Shown: piece after piece, positions 53,941 through 64,000 of the stretch
Position numbering within the stretch: position 1 is the stretch's first letter
How the letters are laid out: the number at the start of each line of letters is the position of its first letter
Assembly: GCA_951799405.1 (NCBI GenBank)
Contig: OX637350.1
Location: 6,309,852 to 6,373,851 of the forward strand
Length of the DNA stretch: 64,000 bases
From: Agapetus fuscipes
Lineage: Eukaryota > Arthropoda > Insecta > Trichoptera > Glossosomatidae
Direction of reading: 5' to 3'
Position numbers and translations under genes: made by a program
The notes under the pieces: generated by a model
What the model saw: the letters and a program-made list of their open reading frames with translations, nothing else
Database searches by the model: none
What the model was told of the DNA's origin: nothing

Positions 53941-54105
53941 AATTAAATAAATACACTGTTTAAATTCACTTTTATTATTTTATTTTAAATATGTCAAAGG
54001 CATCCTCAGGACAAGAGTCCTGAGGAAGCCTTTTTAGGCGAAAACGTTTGACATATTTAAAATAAAATAATAAAAGTGAATTTTAACAGTGTATTAATTT
54101 AATTA
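53941..54105. repeat. Inverted repeat of two Penelope-like termini
   Basis: The left arm 53941-54012 and right arm 54017-54105 are complementary over about 70 bp (GTCCTGAGGA, TTTGACATATTTAAAATAAA, AAGTGAATT, CAGTGTATT). The left arm lacks about 16 bp (TTTAGGCGAAAACG), which removes its ribozyme core. The centre is four bases (AAGA). Confidence 0.85.
54011..54058 (+). ncRNA. Hammerhead-ribozyme-like motif (candidate)
   Basis: GUC, CUGAGGA (54020-54026), stem GCC/GGC with loop UUUUUA, GAAA (54040-54043), self-complementary AACGUU, then U and GAC. Core positions fit CUGANGA...GAAA, and helix III is minimal. Helix I is only three pairs (GUC/GAC), so it is weaker than the motif at 10487. Confidence 0.5.
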
Positions 54106-54520
54106 ATTATCAACTCTTTAAGATTTTGTATATTTCTTCAAAAACATACTTAAACTTGTACGTATGTACTTTGACTAAGTTGAAACATTATTACTTCTGA
54201 AAATACCATCACTTTGGATGTTCTTTAATAGTTTGCCCGAGGCTGCTCGTGAATTAATGATCACCTGCAGAAGCAAACTTGCTTAATTTTAACATGTGTA
54301 AAACACTCGGAGATTTCAGAGTGTCGGAGATAAGCGCAACCTCCTTTATATGGCGCATCCATACTCGGCGTATGTAAATGGGGCTCGATTCAATATCGCA
54401 TGACAATTCCCTCCGATGGGCCGTGTGCAGCCGCAAGCCTTCGGGTGAGCTTTTCGGTAAAGTAGTTGATGTTGATATTAAATTTTTCATCGTTAGTGAA
54501 AAACAAAAATTCAGCATTTT

Positions 54521-54760
54521 GAGTTCGGTCTATAGCTCAGTTTGTAGAATGATTGCGCTCCATGACAGAGGGCTAGGTTCAAGCCTCAGAACATTACTTT
54601 CACATGTGGTGTTTATTTTAAATCCAAGTTAAAAATATCGGCACTCTAAACTCAATCTTCACAAGAAATGAGTACCAGCCTCCATGGGAGCTGGGAAGTG
54701 GTTGGTCCTCATACTTGTGATAATAAATAGGTTCTCAATGCCAATAACAACAATAACTCT
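54521..54760 (+). mobile_element. tRNA-derived SINE (SINE-B)
   Basis: A clear tRNA-like head: GGTCTATAGCTCAGTTTGTAG (A box TAGCTCAGTTTGT) and a B box, AGGTTCAAGCC. Body TGGTGTTTATTTTAAATCC, CTCAATCTTCACAAGAAATG, GGGAGCTGGGAAGTGGTTGG, TCATACTTGTGATAATAAAT. It ends within the R3-like part, so it is 3'-truncated compared with 14376-14700. Confidence 0.82.
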
Positions 54761-55499
54761 TTATAGTTTAGACCTTTCCTAAAGTTTTATTAAATAGTTT
54801 GTGTCCTTTATATAAATAATAAAAAAATGAAAATAAAACAAGATTTTTTAATAACTAAATAAATTTTATTAAAGAGTTTTTTTTATCATTTTTTTTGTAT
54901 CTAAGCTGCACATCAAATATTCTTTTGAACTTTTCTTGATTCACGTAGGTACTTTTTGGTTTTAGAGTCAGCTTATCAAAAAAAAAAACTTAAACCACAA
55001 TCAACTATTTTTTGGCTTTTAACATTGAAAACAACCTACTAAAAATGTCATACAGAAAATCATTATCATTTATTTTACAATTTTAATGTCCCAGTGTGTG
55101 GTTTGATGTCAACGAATTTTTCGTATTCCGTTTTTCGGGGCTCTCTCCTCTCCCAATGGCTGATCCCTCTGGCGTGAATAGATAAGATTAATGGAGCTCC
55201 GATCGGCAGACGGCTGTGGATTGACGCGCCTACAGCCTACAGCTCCTAGCTAGCTGGTGGCACGGCAGAACTGGCGACTGCCAACGTAAAGGCTGGCCCG
55301 TCCTCCTATCATAGTGCGACAGAAGCTCGTGTACTGACACCTTAGATTAATGAATGCAAGACTGATCTGTAACTGAAAGTAGAAACTAAGCTAGTGCCGC
55401 TTGCATTGTGGTTATCAAAAACCTACAAACAACAATTTGTTCAGTATATTCTCGTGTTTTTAAAATAATCTTTGTCTAAGCTGTATATTTCAGAACACA
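54761..55499. other. AT-rich, then GC-richer unique block
   Basis: 55100-55330 is balanced and non-repetitive: CTGGCGTGAATAGATAAGAT, CCGATCGGCAGACGGCTGTG and TAGCTAGCTGGTGGCACGG, with a GATAAG site. Candidate conserved non-coding element; no gene evidence. Confidence 0.35.
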
Positions 55500-55763
55500 C
55501 AATCTGTAATCTAAGTTACAAAGATATATTACCATTCAGAACTCATATATTTGAATGCATGCCCACAAACAGACACGTGTAAGTTCACGCTTACAATTAA
55601 TGCTGAATGTGTACTTACAAATTAAAACCAAAAGTCAAATAATAATGAAAATAAACAACTTTTGCCGAACTTCCCTGAAACAGAGGTGACATTGGTAAAG
55701 TGAACCATTTTTTTGCAGTGTGGGTGGTCATACCAGCTTCATACCAACCTATAAGTCAAGGAA
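55500..55763 (-). repeat. R1 repeat, full length, subfamily b
   Basis: From CCTTGACTTATAGGTTGGTA (minus strand, 55763) to TTAGATTACAGATTGTG. A short duplication (GGTCATACCAGCTTCATACC) has altered the 5' part. Confidence 0.88.
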
Positions 55764-56499
55764 AAATGCCGGTAAAATGAACTTTGATAAAATTGACACT
55801 TTGTAGCGTCAAAAAAGCTCAAAGACACTTAGAAAGTTCAATTATTTTCTTCTCAGTGTAAGTTATGATTTTTTGTTCATAGTTTTTTTTGTTTTAAATC
55901 TGAACACAAAGTGAATTGAATGCCTTTTTATCATTTTATGATTTCGAAAGATATTTTATGCAAATTGGCTTTTTATAAGTATAGTTCGATCTTGAATTAT
56001 TGAAGAAAAAGTTTTTTATTCTTGATTTATATGCCTGCATAAAACACACTTGCCTGAGAAAAAAATAAAATATTTACAGTTGTTGAAATGCTTATCCATT
56101 AAATATGCAATACTTGAGTTAACGTTGCATTTTAAATACAAGCCAACAGTTTAATTGCTAGCAATCAAGTGGAAAGAAAAAACGCATTGAAAGCAAATAC
56201 CAAGTTTTATTGCGGTGATAGCAATAATTTATAACGAGGCACGATAACAAACGTCCAACAATATAAAACAGTTGAAAGTTTCTTACAGCGAGCAGAATAA
56301 ACTTTAAAAAATCTTAATTATATATCAATATACTTACTGAAACAATAGTTTAACAAATAAATCGTGTAGATTTCCTTTTTCAAAGTTCGCAACGCTGAAA
56401 ACTTTCAAGTCACACGACTAGAAATAAAATATACCAACACACACCCGCTATACTTTGTACAAGGTTTCAATGGAGAAAAAAAACGGCAGCTCGTTCTCT
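55764..56499. other. AT-rich sequence, no gene recognised
   Basis: Nothing recognised on either strand. Confidence 0.5.
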
Positions 56500-56625
56500 C
56501 TCTTCTATAGTTCTCCGTAGTACTATTTCAGCTTATGTATGTATATGCTACGAGGTCGTAGCTCGTAGCTCGTTGCCTGCTACGATGGGGTGCTCGTTCT
56601 ACGCGCCTCGCAGGAAAGTTTAAAG
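56500..56625. other. Cluster of CGTAG/CTACG motifs
   Basis: CTCCGTAGTAC, TGCTACGAGGTCGTAGCTCG (followed at once by TAGCTCG), GCTACGATGG and TCTACGCGCC: six or seven occurrences in 110 bp. Confidence 0.4.
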
Positions 56626-56998
56626 CGCTCAAAGACTTATCGATACATTAGCGAAGAGCGAAAGGTGGCCTCGCGATTCGGAGCACTTTCTTCCAACACA
56701 AAAGAGAAATGAGTAGCTTCCGCGAGCGCCGCTCAACCCGTGTTTTTTTCGTTCCCCACTTGAGGAACACTGTGGGTGTACTATGTATGTATTGTGTGAA
56801 CATGCTTCAAGCTTAAACATATTTCGTAAGAAGGTACACAATTTCTGTTAAGTTATTTACTTTTATGGAGGGAAGATTTATTTTATCAGGATGTTAATTG
56901 AAAAAGAGTTTATGACAGTTTTTTTTCTTGCAAAAATTAGCCAAAGCAATGTGAACGTAAATTAAAAAGTAACATTAATTCGATTTTGCATCTTTCAT
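56626..56998. other. No gene recognised
   Basis: Balanced to about 56770, then AT-rich. The minus-strand frame 56629-56841 (70 codons, Ser-rich) has no match. Confidence 0.4.
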
Positions 56999-57211
56999 AT
57001 CTAATCTAATCTAATGTAAGTTGCAAAGATATGTAACATTAAGGATTTACATTATATGCGTTTTCACGAGCAGACACGTATTATAAGTTAGCGCTTAAAC
57101 ATGCCGCATGTGGACTTACAATATACAAACACAAATCTCAAATGAACATACATCCTGCAACTCTTGCCGACTTTCCCTAAAACAGGGATGACATTGGCAA
57201 AGTGAACCATT
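56999..57211 (-). repeat. R1 repeat, 5'-truncated
   Basis: Three TTAGA-type units, hairpin ACATGCCGCATGTGG intact, second hairpin CCCTAAAACAGGG weakened, ends at GGTTCACTTTGCC. Confidence 0.85.
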
Positions 57212-57852
57212 CATATTTGAATGAAAAATGCCTACAAAAATTAAAAGATTAAATGTACTATTTAGCATAATCTTGGGTTATACATTTTATTACAATTCAA
57301 AGAAAAAATACTTTCATAAATTGAGTAAAATCTATTTATGTGTATTTTAAGCGGCTCATTAAATAAAGGTGTTTTTAGCGCTTTCTAATTGATTTTTCCT
57401 AAATCAAATGATACAGACAACTCCAAAGGATTGAGAATTTTAATTTGAGGTTTGTAAGAATAATTTTAAAACAAATGCGAGTTATCGTCCAAGTTCGTAT
57501 TAAATACAATCGATAGATTGTTAAGTATATGTGTACAATAAGTGCGGACCATTTTTCGTCCTCTCCCCTGAGATGTCTCCCGCCTGTCCTCGCTCCGAGA
57601 GATTGACTGAAGAGGAAGATGAGGAAGAGGATGAAACGGAAAGACGCCGCTGCGGAGGAGGAGCAAGCCGACCGTGAAACTTGACGTCACGGGAGATTCT
57701 AATCCTCTCCCTATTTCATTTCTTCGGTGAAATGTGAGCAGATTTGACTTCAATATGAATACGATCAAAATGTATTGTCATTCGAGACCATAACAAGTCA
57801 CACCCTTTTATCCCTCAATATTGTTTTGTTTCCTTTTATCCCTAGTGATTGT
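57212..57852. other. No gene recognised
   Basis: AT-rich apart from a purine-rich block at 57600-57670 (GAAGAGGAAGATGAGGAAGA). The frame 57466-57768 is probably chance. Confidence 0.45.
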
Positions 57853-58099
57853 TTCCTTGACTTATAGGTTGGTATGCGGCTGACCACCCATGCTGTAAAA
57901 ATGGTTCACTTTGCCAATGTCACCCCTGTTTCAGGGAAGAACGGCAAGAGTTGCAGGGTGTATGTCCATTTGAGATTTGTTAACATGAGGCATGTGCAAG
58001 CGCGAACTTGTACGTGAATGGTTGTGAGAATGCATGTAATGTGAATCTCCGATGTAACATATCTTTGCAATTTAGATTAGATTAGATTAGATTAGATTG
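57853..58099 (+). repeat. R1 repeat, full length, subfamily a
   Basis: TTTCCTTGACTTATAGGTTG at the start and five GATTA units at the end. A 13-15-bp deletion after TTTGAGATTTG compared with 49.9 kb; otherwise close to the RTE-linked copies, so a young insertion. Confidence 0.92.
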
Positions 58100-58395
58100 T
58101 TTGAAAGGTATATTAGTACACATTTTTCTTTGGTACATAATTAAACAATTCACTCCTTTACGAATTTACTGTCTGCTCTTAAAAGGAATATGGATAATAT
58201 TCCTGAAATATTGGGTGGAAAAATGTCTGACTGGTATGGCGGAGCCATACCATATAGTGCTTATAACACCATCCCACACACTTGGTAGCCCACCTTCCAG
58301 GAAAATGAAGCCAATACAGCTTCTTAAACAGCATGTGATGTGAGGGAGCTGGGCATCCTCATGATCAGTCTAGTGACCGTATTCAAAACAGACTA
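58100..58395. other. Possible upstream part of the 58401 element
   Basis: No family match in any frame (a plus-strand frame of 80 codons covers 58101-58343). A perfect hairpin GGTATGGC-GGA-GCCATACC lies at 58233-58251. It may be the body of the element that carries the ribozyme-like motif just downstream. Confidence 0.3.
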
Positions 58396-58400
58396 AATGT

Positions 58401-58440
58401 ATGTCCTGATGATGCCTTGTAGGCGAAAGTGCTAGACAGA
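58401..58440 (+). ncRNA. Hammerhead-ribozyme-like motif (candidate)
   Basis: UGUC (58402-58405), CUGAUGA (58406-58412), stem GCC/GGC closed by UUGUA, GAAA (58425-58428), AG/CU mini-helix around UG, then A and GACA (58435-58438). Helix I is UGUC/GACA. Every conserved core base is present, and the predicted cut follows CUA. The flank after it (AAATAAAATTGTAAAAATTG) resembles the flanks of the 54 kb copy. Confidence 0.6.
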
Positions 58441-59620
58441 AATAAAATTGTAAAAATTGAATTGGAACTTTGTTAATTTGATTAATATAAAATATATGAA
58501 GTTGCTTCTTTGGCTAAATAGGTTGTCAATATACAGCGTTGATCAGATATCGATTAAGGACACAACAAAAGCACATAGATCATATAATTCTTTCAGTCAG
58601 TCAGGGCTAGCTTTTAGGTTAGCTTTTTTTTGTGATTACTGTAAGGAAACTATACTGTAATTTTTTTAAGCATTTAAATACTTCTCTTATTCAAGAATCG
58701 CAGTAAGCCTTGCTTGGTAACCAGGAGCGGGCGTCCCGTCGAGGCCACTCATTTGATTCGGCTGTCATTCGATCACGCCGCGGCTGAGCGGAGCGCTCCC
58801 CCCTTTTTGTGCCGCAAACCGATGGGTCGATGTAAAAAAGTGCGCGCATTTCGCAGTTCGCGGACCGCCCCTGGTCTCCACGCTCCTTGATCTGCAGAGT
58901 TGTTTTCTAAAATATGAGGCCCTTGGCAAGATTCTTTATATTATAGGATTTTTACAGTGTATTTATACATCGTAGATATATATTTTTTAATTTTAAGCTG
59001 TCAGAACGAATTCAAAAGGACGTTTTTTACAATGACAAGCATTGATGGTTGGAAAATGCAATCGAGAAAGGTTTGGAAAGACTTTCTTCCAAGTGTTTTA
59101 CTTAAAAATATGAAGACTGCATGTAATTAGGAGAGATAGATGTAAAACTTAAAAGCAGTTTATTTAAGGCCGATTAGTGAATAAGAAAACTTATAATCTC
59201 TTTCGTAAGTATAATTCTTAACCTCTTCTTTGTGATGTTACAGTCAAAGTTGATTTTAAATGATTCATCATAATTATTACAAAAGTCTAAGGCTTTGTGT
59301 ATTGACAATATGATGATAACTTTTAAATTAACAATGTAAAAAATGGTGATAACACCGAAAGCGCCAGAGAAAATAAATCAACTTGTTAAGAAAAACTTAA
59401 TTTTATTTTTACATTATTAACTCATCATATTATATTGAATTTTCCACAAGACGATGTTTTTTATTTCCTCTCAAATAATGAGAGTGGATAATTTGCCTCT
59501 TGATAATTAGGCCTCTCTAAAACACATGGCGTATTTTTGTTTTAATTATCACTTTGGTGATCTTTTTCTTTTCTGTAAATAAATATTTTAAAACATTTTT
59601 CTAGTAACTATTCCGCACTT
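58441..59620. other. Unique sequence with GC-rich block
   Basis: 58715-58885 is GC-rich (CGCCGCGGCTGAGCGGAGCG, GCGCGCATTTCGCAGTTCGC) in AT-rich surroundings, with several CpGs and no repeat similarity. Possible promoter or conserved element. No frame supported. Confidence 0.35.
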
Positions 59621-60247
59621 ATTTTTGTGTGGCAGGGCGATCTAGAAAATCCTAACGGCTCTGGACTCTGATCGGCTGTGGCTTCGGGGCCCAAGTGAAT
59701 TGAAAAGCACAAAAAATGTATGCGTAGGATTGAAAGTCATTTAATTATTTGGGATGCCACCGCGGGGACGTCATCAATCAATGGGAGAGCAACAATCTCC
59801 CGGACGAGAAAAAAATACATCATTCAAAAAAACCATTAAAGGGAAAAAAAGTATCTCTCGGTCGTGTATTTTGTATACACACAAATGATGATGAGCTGCG
59901 TGTATGTATTGTTGTATGTATTTTAAATGTATATATTTTGTACTGATGTGATTTTTTTGTACTTGGAATATTTATCCTGGTATACGTTCTTCGACGAAAT
60001 TTCTCGTTGAAGGAATAATATTATATTCACGCATTTACAGATTAAATGAAAACTTATTTTTGATTATTCATTAGTATTACTTTACAAGTCCGTGAAATAT
60101 ATTAAATAAATTCTGTGACAAGTAAAAATAATGAAAATTGAGATTTTTTGTTTGGATGCAGCCGTAAATCAACTGTTTTACTTAGATAAATTAGAAACTT
60201 TTATCTACCTGCAAAAACAAATTCAATTTTAAGGACTTTGGTATCGT
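59621..60247. other. Unique sequence with possible regulatory block
   Basis: 59621-59830 is balanced and holds GACGTCATCAATCAATGGG: a CRE-like TGACGTC palindrome touching ATCAATCAAT, a PBX/Hox-type site. Also CAATCTCCCGG. The juxtaposition is notable but short. AT-rich after 59830. Confidence 0.35.
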
Positions 60248-60470
60248 TTCTTGACTTATTGTTGGTATACAACTGACAATTTTTTCTGTAAGAAATGCTT
60301 CATTTTATTAATGTCCCCTTTGTTTCAGGGAAGGTCCGCATTGTTTTTATTTTCGTTTGAGAATAAGGTTTTTATTTTTGACCACAAACGCGGCATATTT
60401 AAGCGCGTACTTATACGTGTCGCATGCATTTATATAAATGTATCTTACCAACTAACATAGATTATAGATC
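60248..60470 (+). repeat. R1 repeat, full length, diverged
   Basis: TTTCTTGACTTATTGTTGGT at the start, CCCTTTGTTTCAGGGAAGGTC hairpin, GCGTACTTATACGTGTCGCAT and ATAGATTATAGATC at the end. An old copy that still keeps both borders. Confidence 0.82.
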
Positions 60471-60540
60471 GAAGAACATTTTAATTGACTGTTTCAACGC
60501 TGTTTAGAAAAACTTAATGATTCCATTAAGCACATTATTT

Positions 60541-60840
60541 ATACTTCGTCACGGATAACTAACGTCATTCATGGCACATTTGCATTTGTCACGTTATGTC
60601 ACATTTTGATATCGCACATAGGTTTACACGTGGCAGGAGTTTCAACCCCATCCGTGACCTCACACGCCGTATCGAAGGTTGTCACGGAAATCGTGACAAA
60701 TGGAAAGTCAATAGGCTCTTGTCGATTGCATGACCGACAGTTAATGCACGGCCTGAGAGCCGTTGAACCACCATTACAACCCGGCACAAGGATCCCACTA
60801 AAGAACTAATGCACGCCCCCCTCGCCCTCACCACAATAGC
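60541..60840. promoter_or_regulatory. Candidate regulatory block with GTCACG cluster
   Basis: GTCAC(G) or its complement occurs six times in 150 bp: 60548, 60588, 60598, 60653, 60681 and 60692. The last two form a perfect inverted repeat, TTGTCACG-GAAAT-CGTGACAA (60679-60699). TAACGTCA (60560) adds a CRE-like site. The block is non-repetitive, balanced in composition and open on both strands. The motif spacing suggests a dimeric DNA-binding factor, but none is identified. Confidence 0.35.
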
Positions 60841-61199
60841 TGCTCCCCTTTGAGCCGTCAAAAGAAACGCTTGACAAAAGGAAAATTATTAAGTCAATAA
60901 TATTGGAAGAGAGAGACCCTTTTCGGCTAAATTGTTCCTTTTGTAATGTTTTGTACCTACTCGTATACCCTTCTCATCACGCGCGTCATACGAAATCTAG
61001 GAAACCATGAAGAAACATGGTTTCTTAGCACCGAAAAATAAGTATTGGTGAAACAAAATAGCTTAGTAAGCGCTGAAAAAAATTAAATAAAAATATTGTG
61101 GAGACGAATCAACTAAAATTATTCAGTCACTAATAAAAATTAAAACATTTACAGAAAAATGTGCGGAAACTAATCAAATTAAAAAAAAAAAAAAATCAT
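60841..61199. other. AT-rich sequence, no gene recognised
   Basis: Only A runs and short frames. Confidence 0.5.
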
Positions 61200-61402
61200 T
61201 AAAGGCTTAATTCATGCATGCCATAATACGGTTAGTTTGCGCTTACACATTCTGCTTGTGCATGTCCAAAATAAACCAAACCTCACGTGAATTTAAACTT
61301 TGCAACTCCTACCGCCTATCCCTGAAACTAAAGTGTCATTGGCAAAAGTGAACCAAGTTTTTACAGCATGGGGGTCAGCCTTATACCAAACAGTCAAGGA
61401 AC
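61200..61402 (-). repeat. R1 repeat, subfamily c
   Basis: Minus strand GTTCCTTGACTG, GGTATAAGGCTGACCCCCATG, TTGGCAATGACACTTTAGTT, GAACTTT-free CAAAGTTTAAATTCACGTGA, then GCACAAGCAGAATGTGTAAG. The 3' tip and tail are lost. Confidence 0.8.
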
Positions 61403-64000
61403 TAAGTTACAAATTTAGTAATTGTAGATAAATCTCAATAAAAATTATAAAATAATGTAACATAAATCAATAATCGTAAGATAGTGTGAAGTGCTTTAGT
61501 GCGCGTAAGATTGCAATTGAAATAAATCAAATTAAGATGCAAATAAAAATGAATCTATTTTAGCAATTTGCTTGTCTGACTATTGATACTGTCTCGATCT
61601 GAATAAAAGTTTCCAGTCTGGACTAACTGCAGTATTTATACAGCAACTTAAACAGATGGCAATAACTTTTCCGTCTTTTTACAATAACGTGAAGATACGT
61701 CTCCGACGGATGCTTTAGTTTATCTTCACTGAAACTTCATTGAAAAGCAGACGTGTATTGTAATTTATAACACTCGTCTCCTTTTGAATTAAATTCTGAT
61801 TAAAGTTGTATGACGCAATGAGATGAATATTGTTATTTTGTAAGACAAACACAAGTCTCACATTTTGAATGCTGTTTCAAACGAATGTCTCAATTTTAAT
61901 TAGAGGATTTGAAGAAAAGTTTGGAATGAGTAAATTGTTTTATCTCATAATAGTCAACAGGTACAATAATTTTCCTTCCTTTTATTTTATTATACTTTAA
62001 CATTACAGACGTTTATAAATGCATACAGATAGAATAAAATATTTTGATCTTTTGAACTACTTTCTTGTACATCCATACATAATATCTTCATTTAAAAGTA
62101 TAAAACAGAAATACTTCTGAAATTTATGTTTTCCTTAAATAAGCCACGTAATGGTAAGGGGTTGTTTTAGGTAAACGTGAAAGGAAAATACCGGGAAAAA
62201 GAGAAACGCATACAAGGAAAGAGTAATGAAAGTCTATCGGATACAAAAAGTGTTCAAGGATAGAAAAAGTGGAAATGCATCCGTGGAGGTACTAGCCAAG
62301 TACAAAGAATTGACGGCTGGTTGCTTCAACCCAGCATTCCAAAAATCCTTTGAAGACAAAACGAATATACACAATCTCCAGACATCTTCTCCATAATGCA
62401 CACATTTCGGGTTTTTCTCTTAGGATGCAGCCTGCGCTTTGCATTCGCGCCTGCATTACTCGACGTTAAAATTGCATACAAATAAAACTGAAATAGTGCG
62501 GTGCATAAACCAGGAGAGTGAAACTATTTTGACATGGCTTCCTAAGTGCAAGTATTCCGGGGAGACCAACGGAAACCGAACCCGGCACAACCGCTAGGCG
62601 GGCAGGCGCGCTGACAGCCGCCAGCCGGCGCATTATCAAATAACTTGAATTTTTAAAAAGGTCTCTCATATCAAACAATCGGATTTTCCTCTTTCGAGCT
62701 CTTCGCAAAAAGTCGTCGGACATTCTGGATATGAAAAGCGCGCTTGTGAATTATTTTGTGATGTTGAAACAAAAGCGCCATTCCTGAAATAGTTGCAGAG
62801 AATCACTATCACTCCGCCTACAGTCATACTTGTCTGCAGAGAGATATAACTTAGCCTACGTATCGTAAAAGAGTCATATCTACATTTCCATGAAACGAGA
62901 ATTATCTGTGACTACAATCTCGATTTTTTATTGATTTTTGTACAATTTGCTCAGGGTTCTCTGAAAAGCAAGTTAATAATCAAAAGTAACATGACATTAT
63001 GTTTATATAATCTGACAAGGATTTGGCTTCAATGGTTTCCTTCTAAAATTTAACAGTATGAAGCAATTACAATGGAATATTTTTTCACGGAGTTTCTATT
63101 TTTCGAATATAATACGGTTGTGTTGCTAGGGTCCTTAGCAACTAATAAATAACGTTGTATTCGTTTTCAATTAAAATAAAAACCCGTCCTCTTTCCGTCT
63201 CAACATTTTAGATGTTTCCTATGGCTTGGACTTCATGAGAATTTGAGAAAAGGGGAAAAAATTATATTATTCGTGTTTAATAACCAATGAATAAAAAGTG
63301 TAATTCAATCTTATCATTCCAAAAATCACATGAATAAATAAAGGAAATTTTTTTTTTGAAGATATTATCAGCACGTAAAATTTAACAGCATTTTATATAA
63401 GGTTTTACTTAGGATCAAGGAATGCCTAAAGTCATTAACCGTATTTGAAATGGGTACAATTAGTACACTTGAAAAAATTAAAGTCTCGGAAGAAATCTAA
63501 TATCAAAAGAAAATTTTCGTACTTAATTGCGCAATAAAATTCATGCCTTTATGTGAAATTTCAAATGTAAGTACGTGTAGTATAGTGATTAAAATTTTCC
63601 GAGAATTAAAAAAATCTCCCGCAATAAAAAAGTGGAGGGCAGCTTCCGCCAGGCGGGCAAAGAAACGGCACAGGGGCAGGCAGTACGCAGTTTCAGGAAA
63701 GACGAAAAATAAAAAATAATACGTCAAAAAATAAATACTCATAATAATGATTTCTCGATAAAAAAAACAGTCCAACGGTACTTATAATTATTGTTTTAAA
63801 CTTCAAAGTAAGAAAATATTCCATCTCTCATCTTATTTTCATGAATTTTGCAAATGTTTTTGACTCTGCAGATAAGTACTGAACGCTTACATAGTATTTT
63901 TCCTTTTTTCATTACCTATGGGGGGGAAAACGTTTTGTAATCCCTTCAGAAAATTCTTAAAAAATTGAATCTGTAAGGCAACATCTCAAATGTCTATGGC
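61403..64000. other. AT-rich sequence, no gene recognised
   Basis: Nothing recognised. A GC-richer patch at 62540-62640 (CGCTAGGCGGGCAGGCGCGC) and one at 63635-63700 are unexplained. The minus-strand frames 62466-62723 and 63503-63775 show no domain. Confidence 0.45.

Noticed and set aside
54521..54590. Possible functional tRNA gene
   Set aside because: Degenerate cloverleaf without matching acceptor ends; it is the head of SINE-B shared with 14376.
60599..60787. 62-codon minus-strand frame with six cysteines, looking like a small secreted protein
   Set aside because: No signal peptide, the opposite strand is also open over the same bases, and the palindromic GTCACG pattern explains the composition.
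990..61402. Dispersed R1 units as a CRISPR-like array
   Set aside because: Copies are long, on both strands, irregularly spaced and eukaryotic in context.

Overview
The window reads as a repeat-filled, gene-poor stretch of an AT-rich arthropod (most likely insect) nuclear genome. I infer this from the mix of non-LTR retrotransposons, tRNA-derived SINEs, MITEs and a solo LTR, and from the absence of any convincing host protein-coding gene. The species cannot be fixed from the sequence. All long open reading frames belong to reverse transcriptases; the other ORFs are short AT-rich chance frames or frames inside repeats.

Layout. (a) 1-12 kb: a PIF/Harbinger-type MITE with TAA target duplication (1377-1616), a tRNA-SINE (2487-2789), two 5'-truncated copies of an RTE-like LINE (7096-7865 minus, 8451-9212 plus), another SINE (9294-9629) and a hammerhead-ribozyme-like motif (10487-10537 minus). 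(b) 12-14.7 kb: the best preserved element, a CR1/Jockey-like LINE with a 727-codon RT frame and a pure poly(A) tail of about 67 nt (12000-14310 minus), next to a second SINE type (14376-14700). (c) 16-31 kb: LINE relics, an RT fragment of a CR1/L2-like element (26057-27001 plus), palindromic MITEs and nests of fragments, including a MITE inside an older repeat (30867-31114). (d) 31.6-38.3 kb: a solo LTR (31605-31919), several GC-richer unique patches that may be regulatory, an RTE relic, and a perfect 55-bp inverted repeat made of LINE tails (38077-38240). (e) 40-64 kb: more MITEs, the longest RTE-like copy (49816-51595 minus), two further hammerhead-like motifs (54011-54058 and 58401-58440), and a unique block with clustered GTCACG motifs (60541-60840).

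The dominant feature is a repeat of about 265 bp, here called R1, with roughly 28 full or partial copies on both strands (near a tenth of the window). It is the 3' end of the RTE-like LINE and carries a microsatellite tail of TTAGA or TTATAGA units. Many solitary copies begin at the same place (GTTCCTTGACTTATAGG), and R1 shares a core with another repeat, R3, which is the 3' part of SINE-B. R1 therefore looks like a modular unit moved by the RTE machinery. SINE-A in the same way shares its tail with the CR1/L2-like LINE at 26.9 kb.

Family names used here: R1, RTE-tail repeat; R2, palindromic MITE of about 150 bp; R3, core-domain repeat; R4, repeat with a TGTGATGGGTCGAG block; R5, repeat with TTATTGGTTGCTAAGG. 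All were recognised by reading copies against each other within this window, so copy borders are accurate to some tens of bases unless a target duplication is stated.
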